A DNA stretch of 64,000 bases from assembly GCA_907163345.1 (NCBI GenBank), contig CAJQUN010000170.1, positions 496,001-560,000 on the forward strand, read 5' to 3'. Positions 36,409 to 47,921 of this stretch are shown here, piece after piece (position 1 is the stretch's first letter; each line of letters opens with the position of its first letter). The notes below the pieces were generated by a model. That model was not told the DNA's origin, did not search any database, and was given only the letters and a program-made list of their open reading frames with translations. The DNA is from Haberlea rhodopensis. Lineage: Eukaryota > Streptophyta > Magnoliopsida > Lamiales > Gesneriaceae. The translations under genes were made by a program, and so were the position numbers.

Positions 36409-36421
36409 TTTCTCCCCCCAC
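36409..36421 (-). other. Polypurine tract
   Basis: The plus strand TTTCTCCCCCCAC reads GTGGGGGGAGAAA on the minus strand, adjacent to the 3' LTR. Upstream on the minus strand is ATTTCGAGGACGAAATATTT, a common pre-PPT motif of plant chromovirus-type Gypsy elements. Confidence 0.82.
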
Positions 36422-37311
36422 TTAAAATATTTCGTCCTCGAAATATCACAAGTGCAGATCATAAATCATTCTACATGTGAATACTATAATCGAAAAAAAA
36501 CATCAACTTCATAAACTCAATTCATTTAGCATTAAGCTGAATCAAAATCAATAAATAGTACATTGAATCTCGAGGGACGAGTATATTTTATTTCTCGAAA
36601 CTAGTTATAAGAAACCATCTTTGTAATTTAGAACAGACAATTAATTATTCAGTGCAGAACGTTGAATAATTTAATTCAACATCATCATATTGAAGAATAT
36701 TTATCAAGTCATGTTCGTAATTCATCAATGTTGAAGTACGAAACACATTACAAACAATATAAAATGCTAATAATGTTAATATGAAATATTCACAAAACTC
36801 AACATAAGTCAAACATATACTCAACTCAAATGTATTCTGAAATGAATACCAGAATTTCAAACTAAAACAAACTTTTACTAAGACATAATCGAGAAAATAA
36901 AATACTCTCGACAGTCTTTATTACGTTAAATAGTACACGCAATGTGATTGTCAGTCTACGAATAATACGTAGTCCTTGCAATCTGAAATATCCGTTTTGT
37001 ATTCTACAATGTTGCCAAAGTTTGAAAATAAACTCTGGGTACTAACAAATAAAATCAAGACAAATGTTTTTACTAATCTTGGTCCATTTTTACTGTTTAT
37101 AGGTCATACCTTAGAAACAAAAATAAGTATATTACAATTCTAGAGTCTCATGACCATCAATTGATGACTTTTTAATAAAATCTAGGATCAGATAAATATC
37201 TTAAGATAATAATTCATATGATTCTACAATCACAGTAGTGTCTCGATACAAGAGATCAATTTAGGCTGAATAGTCATATTAATACATTAACAAAATTCAG
37301 AAATAACATAT

Positions 37312-37974
37312 TTAATCCAATGTATAAATATTCACGTGTACCTTGGTGATTTGAAAAATAGAAACTAACTTTTGTACCTTGGTGATTCGAACAACAGAAA
37401 ATAAATCCTTTCGGAAATCTATCCACCTGTGTTGCCTTATACTGAGATCAGATTGACAGAACAAGTATTTCAAGCTTTTGTGGTCCGAATAAATAGCAAA
37501 TGTTTCCCCGTAGAAATTCAAATCTTTAAAGCAAAAACAATTGTTGCCAATTGCCAAATCATCTACGGGGTATCGATTTTCTCAATATTAAAGTTGGCGA
37601 GACACAACCTAAACCATTTTAAAAAAAAACACATCTGTGTAAATCACATATCCTCTGGCCAGAAGGAATAGTAAGTACAGATGCAGTGGTCAGTCTCGTC
37701 TTCAATTTACGGAAACTTTCTTTACACTCATCTGACCAAATACGGTTTTAAATTTTTCTGTGTCAGCTGAGTACTAGGTTTAGCAATTTTAAACAAACTT
37801 TTTTCGATAAAACAACTTTAAAAATCCTGCTAAACCCATGAACAATCGGACCTCAAGAACATTAGTAGGTCTCCGCCAGTGTAATACTGCTTTAACCTTA
37901 GTTGAAGCAACAGAAATGTCATGTCGAGCAATGACGTGGCACAAGAGTATCACTTTGTTCATCCAAAATTTCAT
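37312..37974 (-). pseudogene. Relics of Gypsy RT / RNase H
   Basis: Two recognisable scraps on the minus strand. 37974-37789 encodes the RT-RNase H connection (HVIARHDISVASTKVKAVLH, RRPTNVLEVRLFMGLAGF). 37557-37312 encodes an RNase H part (GETFAIYSDHKSLKYLFCQ, LSIRQHRWIDF). The order fits one pol gene. Stops and shifts surround both. No protease, integrase or gag was recognised in the rest of 36422-40099, which is AT-rich and otherwise empty. Confidence 0.8.
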
Positions 37975-40099
37975 TTGGATAGTTTGGCATATCTCATCAC
38001 TTCTTCATAGGAAACTGAAATTTTAATTTCAGATATCCTACAAGTACTAGTTCCTTTATAGCATGATTAAAAGATTACCTTCAGTGCAATCCAAATTCAA
38101 ATTGGACAGCTGATCAGAAGCATTTTGTACACATATTCTGAAATATCAACTTTCAGATATTCAACACATCATATTTTCATCTTGGAATAACCCAGAGATC
38201 ATTAATAGAAACAATCACAATCAAAGCAAGAATTTTTTATTTTTTTTAAACACTTGACTCATCGAATCCATGAAAATATCAAAAATTAGAAGAGTCATAT
38301 GGCTTAACCATATATCGAGCTTATAAGATAGTTATCAGCACATCTTGGCTTTGGATTGACACCTGATACTACTCAGAGTGCAGATCTATTAGCATACGTA
38401 AAGAACTGCAATTCATAGTCATACAAAATATCAAAATCATTTCGACTCATTCAAGTCGAATCATTTTATGTACATAAAAATCTTTGAAATAGTCATGATT
38501 CCCAAACCGAGATTCTTACTCATATCTTTGGAAGTATATGCATGATTTTTTCCCAAAACCTTACCACAAATGTATAGAGTCTATGCCGAGGTAATATTCG
38601 GGTCCATGCAAATTCTATCCAAATCCATAACAAAGAAAATCAGCATTTCTTGAACACGAGATCCATACACATAAGTGCATAAGTCCATGTCAGTTCCGAG
38701 TATGAAATAAATAAAATTTGCTAAACTATTGGATCCATGCCACATCCGGGCATGTCTATGTCAAAAATTTAATCAACTATGTTACCATTGATTTAATTCT
38801 TTGCACAGAGTCCAGATCACGTCGGTACAGATATACATTCGTCTGTAATAAGAACGTGTCACACATCTGTGCTGCATCTGTATTACAACCAATTACTCAT
38901 AATTTACTTTTTATTAATCGAATTATGAAATATCACAAACATAAAGGAATTTCAGCTTGGACAACCAGGCTATAAAATTCCACACACATATTAAGCGAAG
39001 AAATCGAACTACCTAATGAAAGTGATCATCAGTAGTTTCGATTATTCACCGGATAATCATATTATTATCCAAACAACAATAACATCCCATAAGGATAAGG
39101 AATAGACTTTCCTTAAAAACAATTAGTACTCAACCAAATATCATTTGATCAGATAAAATAACCTCCCCCACTTAAATATAAAGTGGGTGGATAAAATAAA
39201 TTACCAAGACCAATTTTGCCATTTTGATCTCCTTATGATATCTCTGATAGGTAAGCATTTGATGACTTATACATACCCCTCTTTAGAAATTATCAGGTAT
39301 CGGAGACAAATTATGACAAAACACTCAATGCACATTTTGCAACAGATAACTTGTTGCAATTCAATATCCAATTTCATTTCAAATATAACAAAAATACATG
39401 AAACAATATTCGAAGGATAAAATCCCCAAGAATATTTCCAAAATTTCAAAATCTATATCGCACATAGTCGTATCTTCAAAACATATAACGATGGTTTTAC
39501 ACGACGCGTCCATCCCTTTACTATATGTAACAACGTTAAACCCCATCTATCATCATCTTATCAAAGCAATGTCTCACCCTTTCCAACATTCTCAGTGTCG
39601 AAAATGTAGGTGGCTCAATGTCCCAAAACAAATATAGCTCAATCAAATCCAAGGACATTACATTACAACAAATCTCTCGTTCGACATTGTTACTTCCAAT
39701 AGGTTTAGGAGCAATTACATTGCTCTAACCACATCCATTTACATCCAAGTTATATAGGATGAATACCATAAGCGATACCCATACTATACATTAATTTAGC
39801 CAAACAAAATCAAAAATCATTCAGCAGTTCATTAATAGTAGGTCTCAGAGTACACTCTTTCCCTACCTCATGCTGCCACATATAAAAGTTTATGCACAAT
39901 AGGATAGTATTAATATCGTGAGCAATATCAATACTACACAACATAAACATATGCACATATCAATCTCATGTAACATCATACCAAGGCAAGCCAAGCCAAG
40001 TAAGAGCAAATAAGTCAATTAATTCAAACACAAATGCACACATTTATTTGTGCCTATTCAAGTTTACACAAGACTCAAAAGTTGAGCATTCCTAGTTAT

Positions 40100-40111
40100 G
40101 CTTTGATACCA
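40100..40111 (-). other. Primer binding site (tRNA-iMet type)
   Basis: On the minus strand TGGTATCAAAGC lies three bases after the 5' LTR end. It has one mismatch to the usual iMet-complementary site. Confidence 0.85.
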
Positions 40112-40114
40112 TAC

Positions 40115-42344
40115 TGCGAGGGCCCAATCCTAATCATGTGATTAATGATCACACAATGATAATTATAGCGTAAACAACGGAAGATTTGTTTAATATTTCT
40201 TAACATGTGGCCCTAAAAATTTTGGCTTGACCTCATTGCACGAGGAACATACCACCAACCCAAATCAACATCTACTGAAAATATATATATACCACCAGTT
40301 TCATATCAAGCATACACCAATCAAATTGCTAAACAGATATCCACACTGGGTGAGATAAACTAAAATACATAAACTCCTCACACACCACAGGGATAAACCC
40401 CTGGTCAACATATACATATAATACTGGGATAAACAAAAGAATAAACCTCTCAATTGTGGCTTCCACCAGACATACCCTCTCTGGACCACCTGTATAACCT
40501 GCCATTGTCCACACACAAAGACAACAACAACCCCCCTTGGGGGTGAGCAAAAGCCCAATATGGAACTATCATGGAATATACAACATGTATCTATAAAATG
40601 TGATAAATGATGTAATGTAATGCAATGCATGTCGTGTCGGTATCAGGTCAATCACCCATCCACTGGGTATATCAGAATCAATCAAATCGCTATTAAATCA
40701 TAGTAGCTCGAGCCTGCCAAGCATAAGGGATCATCAGTGATGCGTCGTCAAAGCGTCATCACATCCCAAGTCTCGACATAGTTAGGGACATACACGGGAT
40801 GACATCAGCAAGGTGCCACCAATCCCTCGTCTCAACAAATCATGGTAATCAGAGGAGACCACGATTCCCTATACCTTTCGGGGCATTTAATGCCGGTCAT
40901 AGTATCGCGGTACCAATCTCCAATGATTATCCCAGAATCCAGAAATAAACAGGGTATTTAAGGATCATAGCTCAACGTGTAATGTCATGCATCGATGTAT
41001 GTATAAAAATGATGTGTGTTAACAAAGCATTTAATTTAATACACCGATGTGCCAATTCATGAATGCTATAAATGCCACATAATTTAAATAAAATCACGTA
41101 GCCACATAATCTCACGTAATTCACAGAAGTCAACAAATCATATATCAAATGATACAGATACCTGTCGTATGTTACCCGATCGCAACATACCTTCTTTCTT
41201 TCATCTGATCCTCAATATTTTCCAACCACTCCAATTCGGTATTATGATCTACACAATTTTATAAACATTTATACAATCCACTAATTCATTCAATTCTCAA
41301 AAATAGCCTAACTTTCTTCTAATCACTATATTAATCGAATTCATTATGCTACTATATCATTTCAACATACGACCAGTTTTCTTATCATATGATTATATTG
41401 TGTAACAGTTTAACTTAATTATTTTCCATGACCAGCAAAATGAATGGAAACCAAGAAAGAAACATTTTGCAGTTGATCACAATTTTCTTTATTCAAGCAG
41501 TAATTCATAGGAAGTCTACTATTATACCTAGGAAACATTTATCATAATCATTCAATTAACATTGAGGTTACATATCTAAAGTTTCTTAATGAAATATCAC
41601 AAAACCAGTTTACACATACTGCCAAGATCTTAGAATAAAGATTTCGTGTGCAATATTCATTATTTTATGCTCATTAGCTAGGAAAATTGAAATAAAATAC
41701 CATTTAATAGCTTTGTTCCCCTTCCATTAGAAATTCTAGAATCATTTCTTTAAAATCTATCGAACTAGATTAATGGAATCTGTAAAAACTTACGCCATAT
41801 CCACTTCTTGCTGCATAGCTTAATGACAACTTTAGTAGGATTCAAGAACATGAAATATAGGGATTTTTGAAGGAATAATATTTCCTCTGTGCATGCGTCG
41901 TTCTCGATTTTCTCATGATAGAAAGTAGGATAACTATCAGTTTATATATTCATAAAATAATGCTGAAAGCATAATGATCAAATCTTCTTTGTTGGCACAC
42001 TATGGAAACGACATACGTCCATTTTTAAATTAATAAAATCTATTAGTGTTGTATGTGTCTTTTCACTGTACATACACCTAATAAATTTAGTAAAGAGTTA
42101 TCCATTCCAAAGCGTCAAATGCGCAATAGCATAGCCGGCTTATCTAAATTTAATGGATTCTGTTAAACATTACTCAACTATTTTTAACATTTTGGTATTT
42201 CCTGATTTTCTTTCGATTATGGTTCTAATGTTTTATTATTTCAAAAATTCATTAATTCGGACATCAAAGTGGCCAAATTAGATAATCACATAATTATTGA
42301 GAAGTTAAAAATGATTTTTGATAATACGGTACGAGGGCCTTACA
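40115..42344 (-). repeat. 5' LTR of the nested Gypsy-type element
   Basis: 2230 bases. About 15 differences from 34178-36408 were seen on manual reading. Followed on the plus strand by CCAAA. Confidence 0.92.
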
Positions 42345-42427
42345 CCAAACCTGTAGCACCACCGATTCCGGTGCTACCGGTTTGGTCCCGGTTCCGATCC
42401 CGGAACCGGTAGTATTTAAAAAAAAAA

Positions 42428-42823
42428 ATGAATTTTTGTCAGCATGGCAACGGCTTTATAGCCATTGCTATGCTGAACGTTGGCAACGACTCTTCTAACG
42501 GAAGACAACTTCGACGTCTTACAATGGTGGAAGACAAATGCAGCACAATCCCTATCTTGGTCAAAATGGCTAGAGACGTGTATGCGGTACAAGCTTCAAG
42601 CGTCGCTTCTGAATCGGCATTCTCAACATGTGGCCGAATTATTGGAGAATACAGAAGTAGTCTATCTGCTGATTCGTTATGCATGCTCACGTTAGTTAAA
42701 GATTGGTTTGAAGCAGAATGTAAGAATAGAAGAGATGGGGCGGTTGACGAATTCGTAAATCATTATGACGAGCAAGAAGAAGAGAACGTCAAAACAATAC
42801 TTATCAATTATGAAGAGTGCTAA
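42428..42823 (+). pseudogene. Remnant hAT transposase C-terminus in B2
   Basis: 131 codons from ATG 42428. The first ~20 residues are translated subterminal hairpin sequence. The rest matches the end of the B1 transposase (ILVKMARD, ASSVASESAFSTCGRIIGE, KDWFEAECKNRRDG, INYEEC). Only part of the dimerisation domain remains, with no BED finger and no catalytic core. If expressed it could at most make a dimerisation-domain fragment. There is no evidence that it is. Confidence 0.8.
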
Positions 42824-43912
42824 ATAGTAATATTTTTTTATTTAGATTTTCAATTGCCATCTCTTTACAATTATTTGTATGCGTCTATTATGAAATAAAG
42901 AAGAAATATATTGAATTTGTGATGAATATTGGGGAACATTTACAACATAAAAAAAAAACTGAAAAATTTTAAAAATAGAAAAAAAGAAAGAAAAAATCGG
43001 CTCGCACTAGATCGACCCGGAACCGGTTGGAACCGGAACCGGATCCGATCCGGTTCCTTAACGGACCGGACCGGTTTCGACCGGTTCCGGACCGGATCGG
43101 ACCGGTCCGATCCGTTAAGCACCCCTAGTCTGGTCGGATGGCCGAATCAGCTTTGTGCAAGACAAGCTTGATACGAAGCAGCTTGATAAGCTTGCTCTTC
43201 CGATCTGTTGCTTGTAGCTCTTGATTCTTTGACTTCTGGGAAAAGTGCTGAACATAAAAGTTGTAGCCCTTTGTCTTGGCTTTCCAAAGAATCAAGAATC
43301 ACTCAATTCCGAGTTTCTATGAGATCGGGCTGCTCGGTATACCAGACCATGTGCATGCTGAAACATTCCATGTTTCAACAGCAAGACCAACAACTTGCAG
43401 ACGTCTTTTAGCCTTCTTAAGCTCCGATTCAGCTCTCGACTCCGGAAGATAACTTGTAAGTCTTCTTCTTAGCTTTCCAACCCATACTGAATCGTTCCGT
43501 TCAGTTCCGATAAGCGAGCTAAGAGTAATGCCCAACAGACTGACATTCGCCTGCTGTAACAGCTTGCTGTTTCTTCGCGGTCCAGCTTGATCTTCCAGGC
43601 GCCTTTTCTCCTTGATAACATTCGAACTAGCCGATCTACTGTGAAATATGACTTTAGTATTTTGAGTTGGCTGTTCAACCTCTTTGGAAGCACGCCATTT
43701 CGATATCCGAACTATGAGATATGATCGAAACAATCCGCTCTGCCAGGATTTCAGTCTTGGTCCATCTTGATATTTTCAAGCTGCTTCTTTGTAATTCATC
43801 ATGCTCTTAATCATGATATATTCACTGCACACTTGATGAATTATCTTAGCAACACAATAACATGTTTTGTTAACATGAAAATCAAGATTATTCGGATTCT
43901 CAAAAACCAACA

Positions 43913-44740
43913 ATCTCCCCCTTTTTGATGATCACAAAACTTGGATAAAAAATATGAATGTTAAAACACATTGTTGCATAACAAGAAATTATATTTTTAA
44001 AACAATATGTTTCTTCCTCTTTTTGTGTGAATAAAAAGGAAGACAAATAAAATTTTCTACCGCCCAAAGATTGAATTGATTATCCCTTACAATTTGATAA
44101 ATGAAAATGGCAAACAAGGAGAGATGAGAGGGATCGATTTCAAATATTTTTTTTAAAAATATTATGCAATGCTCAGATAAATTTGAATAAAAATAACATA
44201 TTTTTATAGCTTGCACATCAACCTTGATTATCTTCTCACAACTCCAACAATGTCCATTTTCCATTCTTGTGGCAGTACACATGGTCTATATTTGCAGAAT
44301 AAACTGCTTTTCCTTGTGAATAATCAGGCTGCAAGACATATACCGTTGCGATCCTATATGAGTAGTCTGCAACGCAAAATGCGGTTTGTCATTTGGACAT
44401 CTGGGCAAGAAGTTATACTATTTTTCTCAAAGTCGCTGCAGGCTGCCAGAAAAGCTGAAATACTTCGATAATTGTTAGAAAATCTCAAAATTAACAAATT
44501 GAAACTTAAAACGAGTCTATATCAGATTGAACAAAAATTTGAACATTTAAAAATAAATTTTAAAATTATTTTCGTGCAAATAAATACAATGAAATTGATT
44601 TTTATGCTAAAAATTTGCATACACCAAATTTTGAAATATATGCAATGAAAATAGATTCATGCTCAATGAGAAAAATTTTGAATAACGATTTTAAAAGATT
44701 TCATTTAAAAATCGGTTAAAATGCTTTCAAAGAACAACCT
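43913..44740 (-). other. Internal region of non-autonomous Copia-type element
   Basis: 828 bases between the purine tract (AAAAAGGGGGAGAT on the minus strand at the 43912 side) and the primer site. It is AT-rich. No gag, protease, integrase, RT or RNase H motif found in any frame. Confidence 0.7.
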
Positions 44741-44752
44741 GCTCTGATACCA
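44741..44752 (-). other. Primer binding site (tRNA-iMet type)
   Basis: TGGTATCAGAGC on the minus strand, two bases from the LTR end at 44755. An exact match to the usual plant iMet-complementary site. Confidence 0.88.
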
Positions 44753-44754
44753 CT

Positions 44755-46453
44755 TGTTAGGATCGGGTAGGAGTGTTTAGATGCAATTGCTCGGAGGGGG
44801 AGGCATTTGATCTTTTTCTTCAACGGATTGATTTCACTTGGATTAGCAGATGGAATCTATTTATCAATCAAATCCAAGCTCAACAGACCACTGTTAGAGT
44901 TAGTGCAGAAACGGTCTGTTTGAATTAGGAAGACCGGTCTGATGGCTAAACACGAGAGATTGCAGTAAGTAAATGAACAAGATGTGTTTCTGGAAGTTCG
45001 AAGGTGGTGTAATCCTTCTACATCTCCCCTTCTTCCATCTCATGGAAGGATTCCACTAGAAGACTTTGATTTATACAACCATTTGTACAAAACCGATTCA
45101 GTTGGACATTCCCCATCCAACTAGAACTCCTAGCAACTCATCTCACATATTATTTAATAATGTCTAATATGCAAAGACTCTATGTAGACAACAAGTCATA
45201 TAGTTACAATTCACTCATCTATATAAACTCACTATTATAATGATTAGATTGAATAAATATGGCACAAATAATCCTTCAATGGAATCTGATATGGCAAGGA
45301 AAGTGTGCCTAAGGATCTGGGCTTGCTCTCTTCTAAGTTTGTCTTCTTTGTAGGCTGCCCATATTGAATCCCAAGTGGGTTTGCTTTGATTTTGGATGGA
45401 TTGATCTTCAATCTTCTTATTTGAGCTTCCAAGACTTGTATTTATAGCCCCAAAAATGATTTGAACATTAGACACAAGAATATGCCCGTTGGAAAAGGCT
45501 CTGCACTATTCCCGAGCTTGCAACGACCATATTCTGGTTTCTGGGCTACTTTTGTATTTCGGACCGGACTGGCCAGATCAGTTTGGATAGATCAGCCTTG
45601 GCCGGATCAGTCTGGTCGGATCAGCTTGGACAGATCAGCCTTGGCCGGATCAGTCTGGTTGGATCTGCTTGGACAGATCAGTCTGGCCGGATCAGCTTGG
45701 TGCAAGAGAAGCTTGATACAAAGCAGCTTGATAAACTTGCTCTTCTGATATGCTGCTTGTAGTTCTTGATTCTTTGATTTCTGGGCAAAGTGATAAACAT
45801 GAAAGTTGTAGCCATTTGTCTTGGCTTTCCAAATAATCAAGAATCACTTGATTCCGAGTTCGTATGAGATCGGGCTGCTCGATATACCAGACCATCTGCA
45901 TGCTGAAACATTCCATGTTTCAGCAGCAAGACCAGGAACTTGCAGACATCCTTTGGCCTTCTTAAGCTCCAATTCAGCTCTTGACTCCTGAAGATAACTT
46001 GTAGGTCTGCTTCTTAGATTTCCAACCCATACTGAATCATTTCGTTCCAATAAGCTAGCTAAGAGTTATGCCCAACAGACTGACATTCGCCTGTTGTAAC
46101 AGCTTCTTGTTTCTTCGCGGTCCAGCTCAATCTTCCAGGCGCCTTTTCTCCTTGATAACATTCGAACTAGACGATCTGCTGTGAAATATTACTTTTAGTA
46201 TTTTGAGTTGGCTATTCAACCTCTTTAGAAGCACGCCATTTTGATAACCGAGCTATGAGATATGATCGAAACATTCCGCTCTGCTAGGATTTCAGTCTTG
46301 GTCCGGCTTGATATTTTCAAGCTATTTCTTTGTAATTCATCAAGCTCTTAATCATGATTTATTCACTGCACACTTGATGAATTATCTTAGCAACACAATA
46401 ACAAGTTTTGTTAACATCAAAACCAAGATTATTTGGATTCCCAAAACCCAACA
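44755..46453 (-). repeat. Complete 5' LTR of Copia-type element
   Basis: 1699 bases, TG...CA. The part 45491-46453 is repeated, minus the hAT insertions, at 30895-43912. A tandem block at 45560-45705 repeats a unit of the kind GATCAGTCTGGCCGGATCAG and CTTGGACAGATCAG several times. The hAT elements B1 and B2 are inserted in the same block of the other LTR. Confidence 0.88.
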
Positions 46454-46482
46454 TCTATCTTCAGTACACAGTTGCATATAAA
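46454..46482 (+). repeat. 29-bp direct repeat, right copy
   Basis: TCTATCTTCAGTACACAGTT and the following GCATATAAA repeat 30866-30894 exactly, directly after the LTR end at 46453. The repeat is far longer than an integrase-made target duplication (5 bp). Confidence 0.92.
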
Positions 46483-46569
46483 GAAAAAGTCTCAAGTTAT
46501 AATTATTCATGGAAATAAATTGGTGATTCAAATCAGTTTATGAGTGAGTTACATTTAAGTTTTGTTGTT

Positions 46570-47720
46570 GAACGATGGAAGGCGATTGGGGTTATTGAGC
46601 TGGCTGATTGTGGTCTCATGGTATATATATGTTACTTTGAACATGGAACCAGAGACATCTTGACTTAATTTTTTATTTCTATAGTTCATTGTCATTAGAT
46701 GCATTCACTGTGAATACTTAAATTATTTTTTCCATTTATTTCAAAACACGATAATGTTAAAATTTTCCTTCTTTTCAGAAGATTTAAGATGAAATCATGA
46801 TGATGTGTAATCAAGAATAATGTGAATTATATCCATCTAGTGTGAATTTTTGAAAGCTATCCCTGACAAATGATGAAAGTGTATAATTGGTCAGCTTTAA
46901 ATTCAAATTTCTTCATCGTGTGAGGGATCAGGATTATATCATTGGATCCTTCAAACTTGACAAGTCATTTTGCCAATTGGTTGAATTCGACATAAAATAC
47001 TAATTGCTGAAGAGTTCATCATTAACAATTGGAGGATTCATCTATTCAGTTATGGCAATTCTGCCCCTGACTGCTTTGGAACTATGATGGTTTTTTTCAC
47101 CTATTTCAAATTGAAAAAAAGAAGAAGGTAACTTATACCATAAAGTACTTGACTGATCTTCATTTCATTTAGAATTATGCTTAATATCTGACTATCTGTT
47201 TATGCAAGCTCACACTTTTCTGTTGGGATATGCACGAAAATATCTGAAGAAATATGGACTTGTGAACCTTCCATTAGAGTCCTTGATTTGAGAAACAATT
47301 CATTGCATGAGGTGCCAATTGCAATTGGCACTTTTTTGTTGGGATATGCAAGAAAATACCTGAAGAAGTATGGACTTGTGAACCTTCCGTTAGAGTCCTT
47401 GATTTGAGAAACAATTCATTGCATGAGGTGCCAATTGCAATTGGCTGCTTAAACTTTTTACAGGTCAACAAACTTTATTTGCTCTCACCTTCAAATGTCT
47501 GCTATAAATTTTTCAAGGACTATTCTTGTTCCTTTGCCTCTTTCTTTTACTCGTACTCATGTAGAAATTTTTTCTTATTGGGATAAGTGATGACAAAAGT
47601 TGTCTGATTGCCAGAAGGAAAAGCAAAACAATTTCCTCATTTGTCTCCACCATTGTCTCTCTGCAGGTGATAAGTGATGACAAAAGTTGCATCTCTCATG
47701 GGCAATTTTTTGGTGTTTCA
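46570..47720 (+). pseudogene. LRR exons of the Ubl-LRR gene (broken)
   Basis: A first exon ending at 46620 (before GTATATATATG) encodes ERWKAIGVIELADCGLM. The next (47222-47470, before GTCAACAAAC) encodes leucine-rich-repeat sequence, KIPEEVWTCEPSVRVLDLRN then NSLHEVPIAIGCLNFLQ, and is present twice as a tandem duplication. A short piece after CTCTGCAG at 47667 reads VISDDKSCIS and may be the next LRR exon. This order matches the LRR part of At2g30105-type proteins, whose Ubl exons lie at 30440-30760. The following LRR exons are missing and sequence of another gene (PNPase) starts at 47922. The gene is thus truncated as well as frameshifted. Confidence 0.7.
47222..47453 (+). repeat. 116-bp tandem duplication of an LRR exon
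   Basis: Units 47222-47337 and 47338-47453 are ~95% alike. Both encode the same EIWTCEP/RVLDLRNNSLHEVP segment. The first unit runs into TTTTTTG instead of the exon end, so only the second can be spliced normally. Confidence 0.9.
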
Positions 47721-47921
47721 TCGGCTACATGATTGTCCATGCACTCCTCACTCCTCGTTCTTCATTCTGTTTGACCGTGATATTTCTATCTACATTAGTG
47801 TTAGAATGTTATCAGTATGCCATCTTGCTTTCTTATGTTCCTAAAAGCTAGTCTTCAATGATGTTAACCTAACGTTCAGGACACCATTTACGATTTTTTA
47901 TACCAAATCTTCATTCTGCAG

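Larger units (their letters stand above)
34178..42344 (-). mobile_element. Gypsy-type LTR element with degenerate interior
   Basis: LTRs of 2231 and 2230 bases (34178-36408, 40115-42344). Read on the minus strand, each begins TGTAAGGCCCTCGTACCGTA and ends ...GGGCCCTCGCA. A primer site TGGTATCAAAGC (40111-40100) and a purine tract (TGGGGGGAGAAA, about 36420-36409) are in place. The flanks TCAAA (34173-34177) and CCAAA (42345-42349) give a 5-bp duplication with one mismatch. It lies inside hAT B2. By eye the LTRs differ at only about 15 positions (<1%), yet the 3.7-kb interior has only scraps of pol. It is a recently moved, probably non-autonomous element. Confidence 0.92.
34063..43127 (+). mobile_element. 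hAT B2: internally deleted derivative, split by a Gypsy-type element
   Basis: The ends TAGGGGTGCTTATCGGGCCG and (right, inward) TAGGGGTGCTTAACGGATCG match B1. The 8-bp flanks are CTCTGGTC (34055-34062) and GTCTGGTC (43128-43135), one mismatch. Without the inserted LTR element it is ~0.9 kb. It joins the 5' subterminal hairpin region directly to the last ~330 bases of the transposase frame, removing ~2.05 kb relative to B1. It is thus a non-autonomous deletion derivative. Confidence 0.9.
30895..46453 (-). mobile_element. Non-autonomous Copia-type LTR element, nested and truncated
   Basis: On the minus strand the order is: complete 5' LTR (46453 to 44755, TGTTGGGTTTTGGG ... CCTAACA), primer site TGGTATCAGAGC (44752-44741), an 828-base internal region without any pol gene, a purine tract (AAAAAGGGGGAGAT just above 43912), and a 3' LTR starting at 43912. 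The 3' LTR is interrupted by two hAT elements and stops at about 30895. There it corresponds to position ~45491 of the other LTR, so about 735 bases of its end are missing. The GGGGGAGATTGTTGG purine tract/LTR junction is typical of SIRE/Maximus Copia elements. The flanks are a 29-bp direct repeat, not the 5 bp expected of integrase. Confidence 0.8.

Noticed and set aside
45461..45748. 95-codon frame with repeated W/S/G segments
   Set aside because: Translation of the tandem GATCAGTCTGG block of an LTR.
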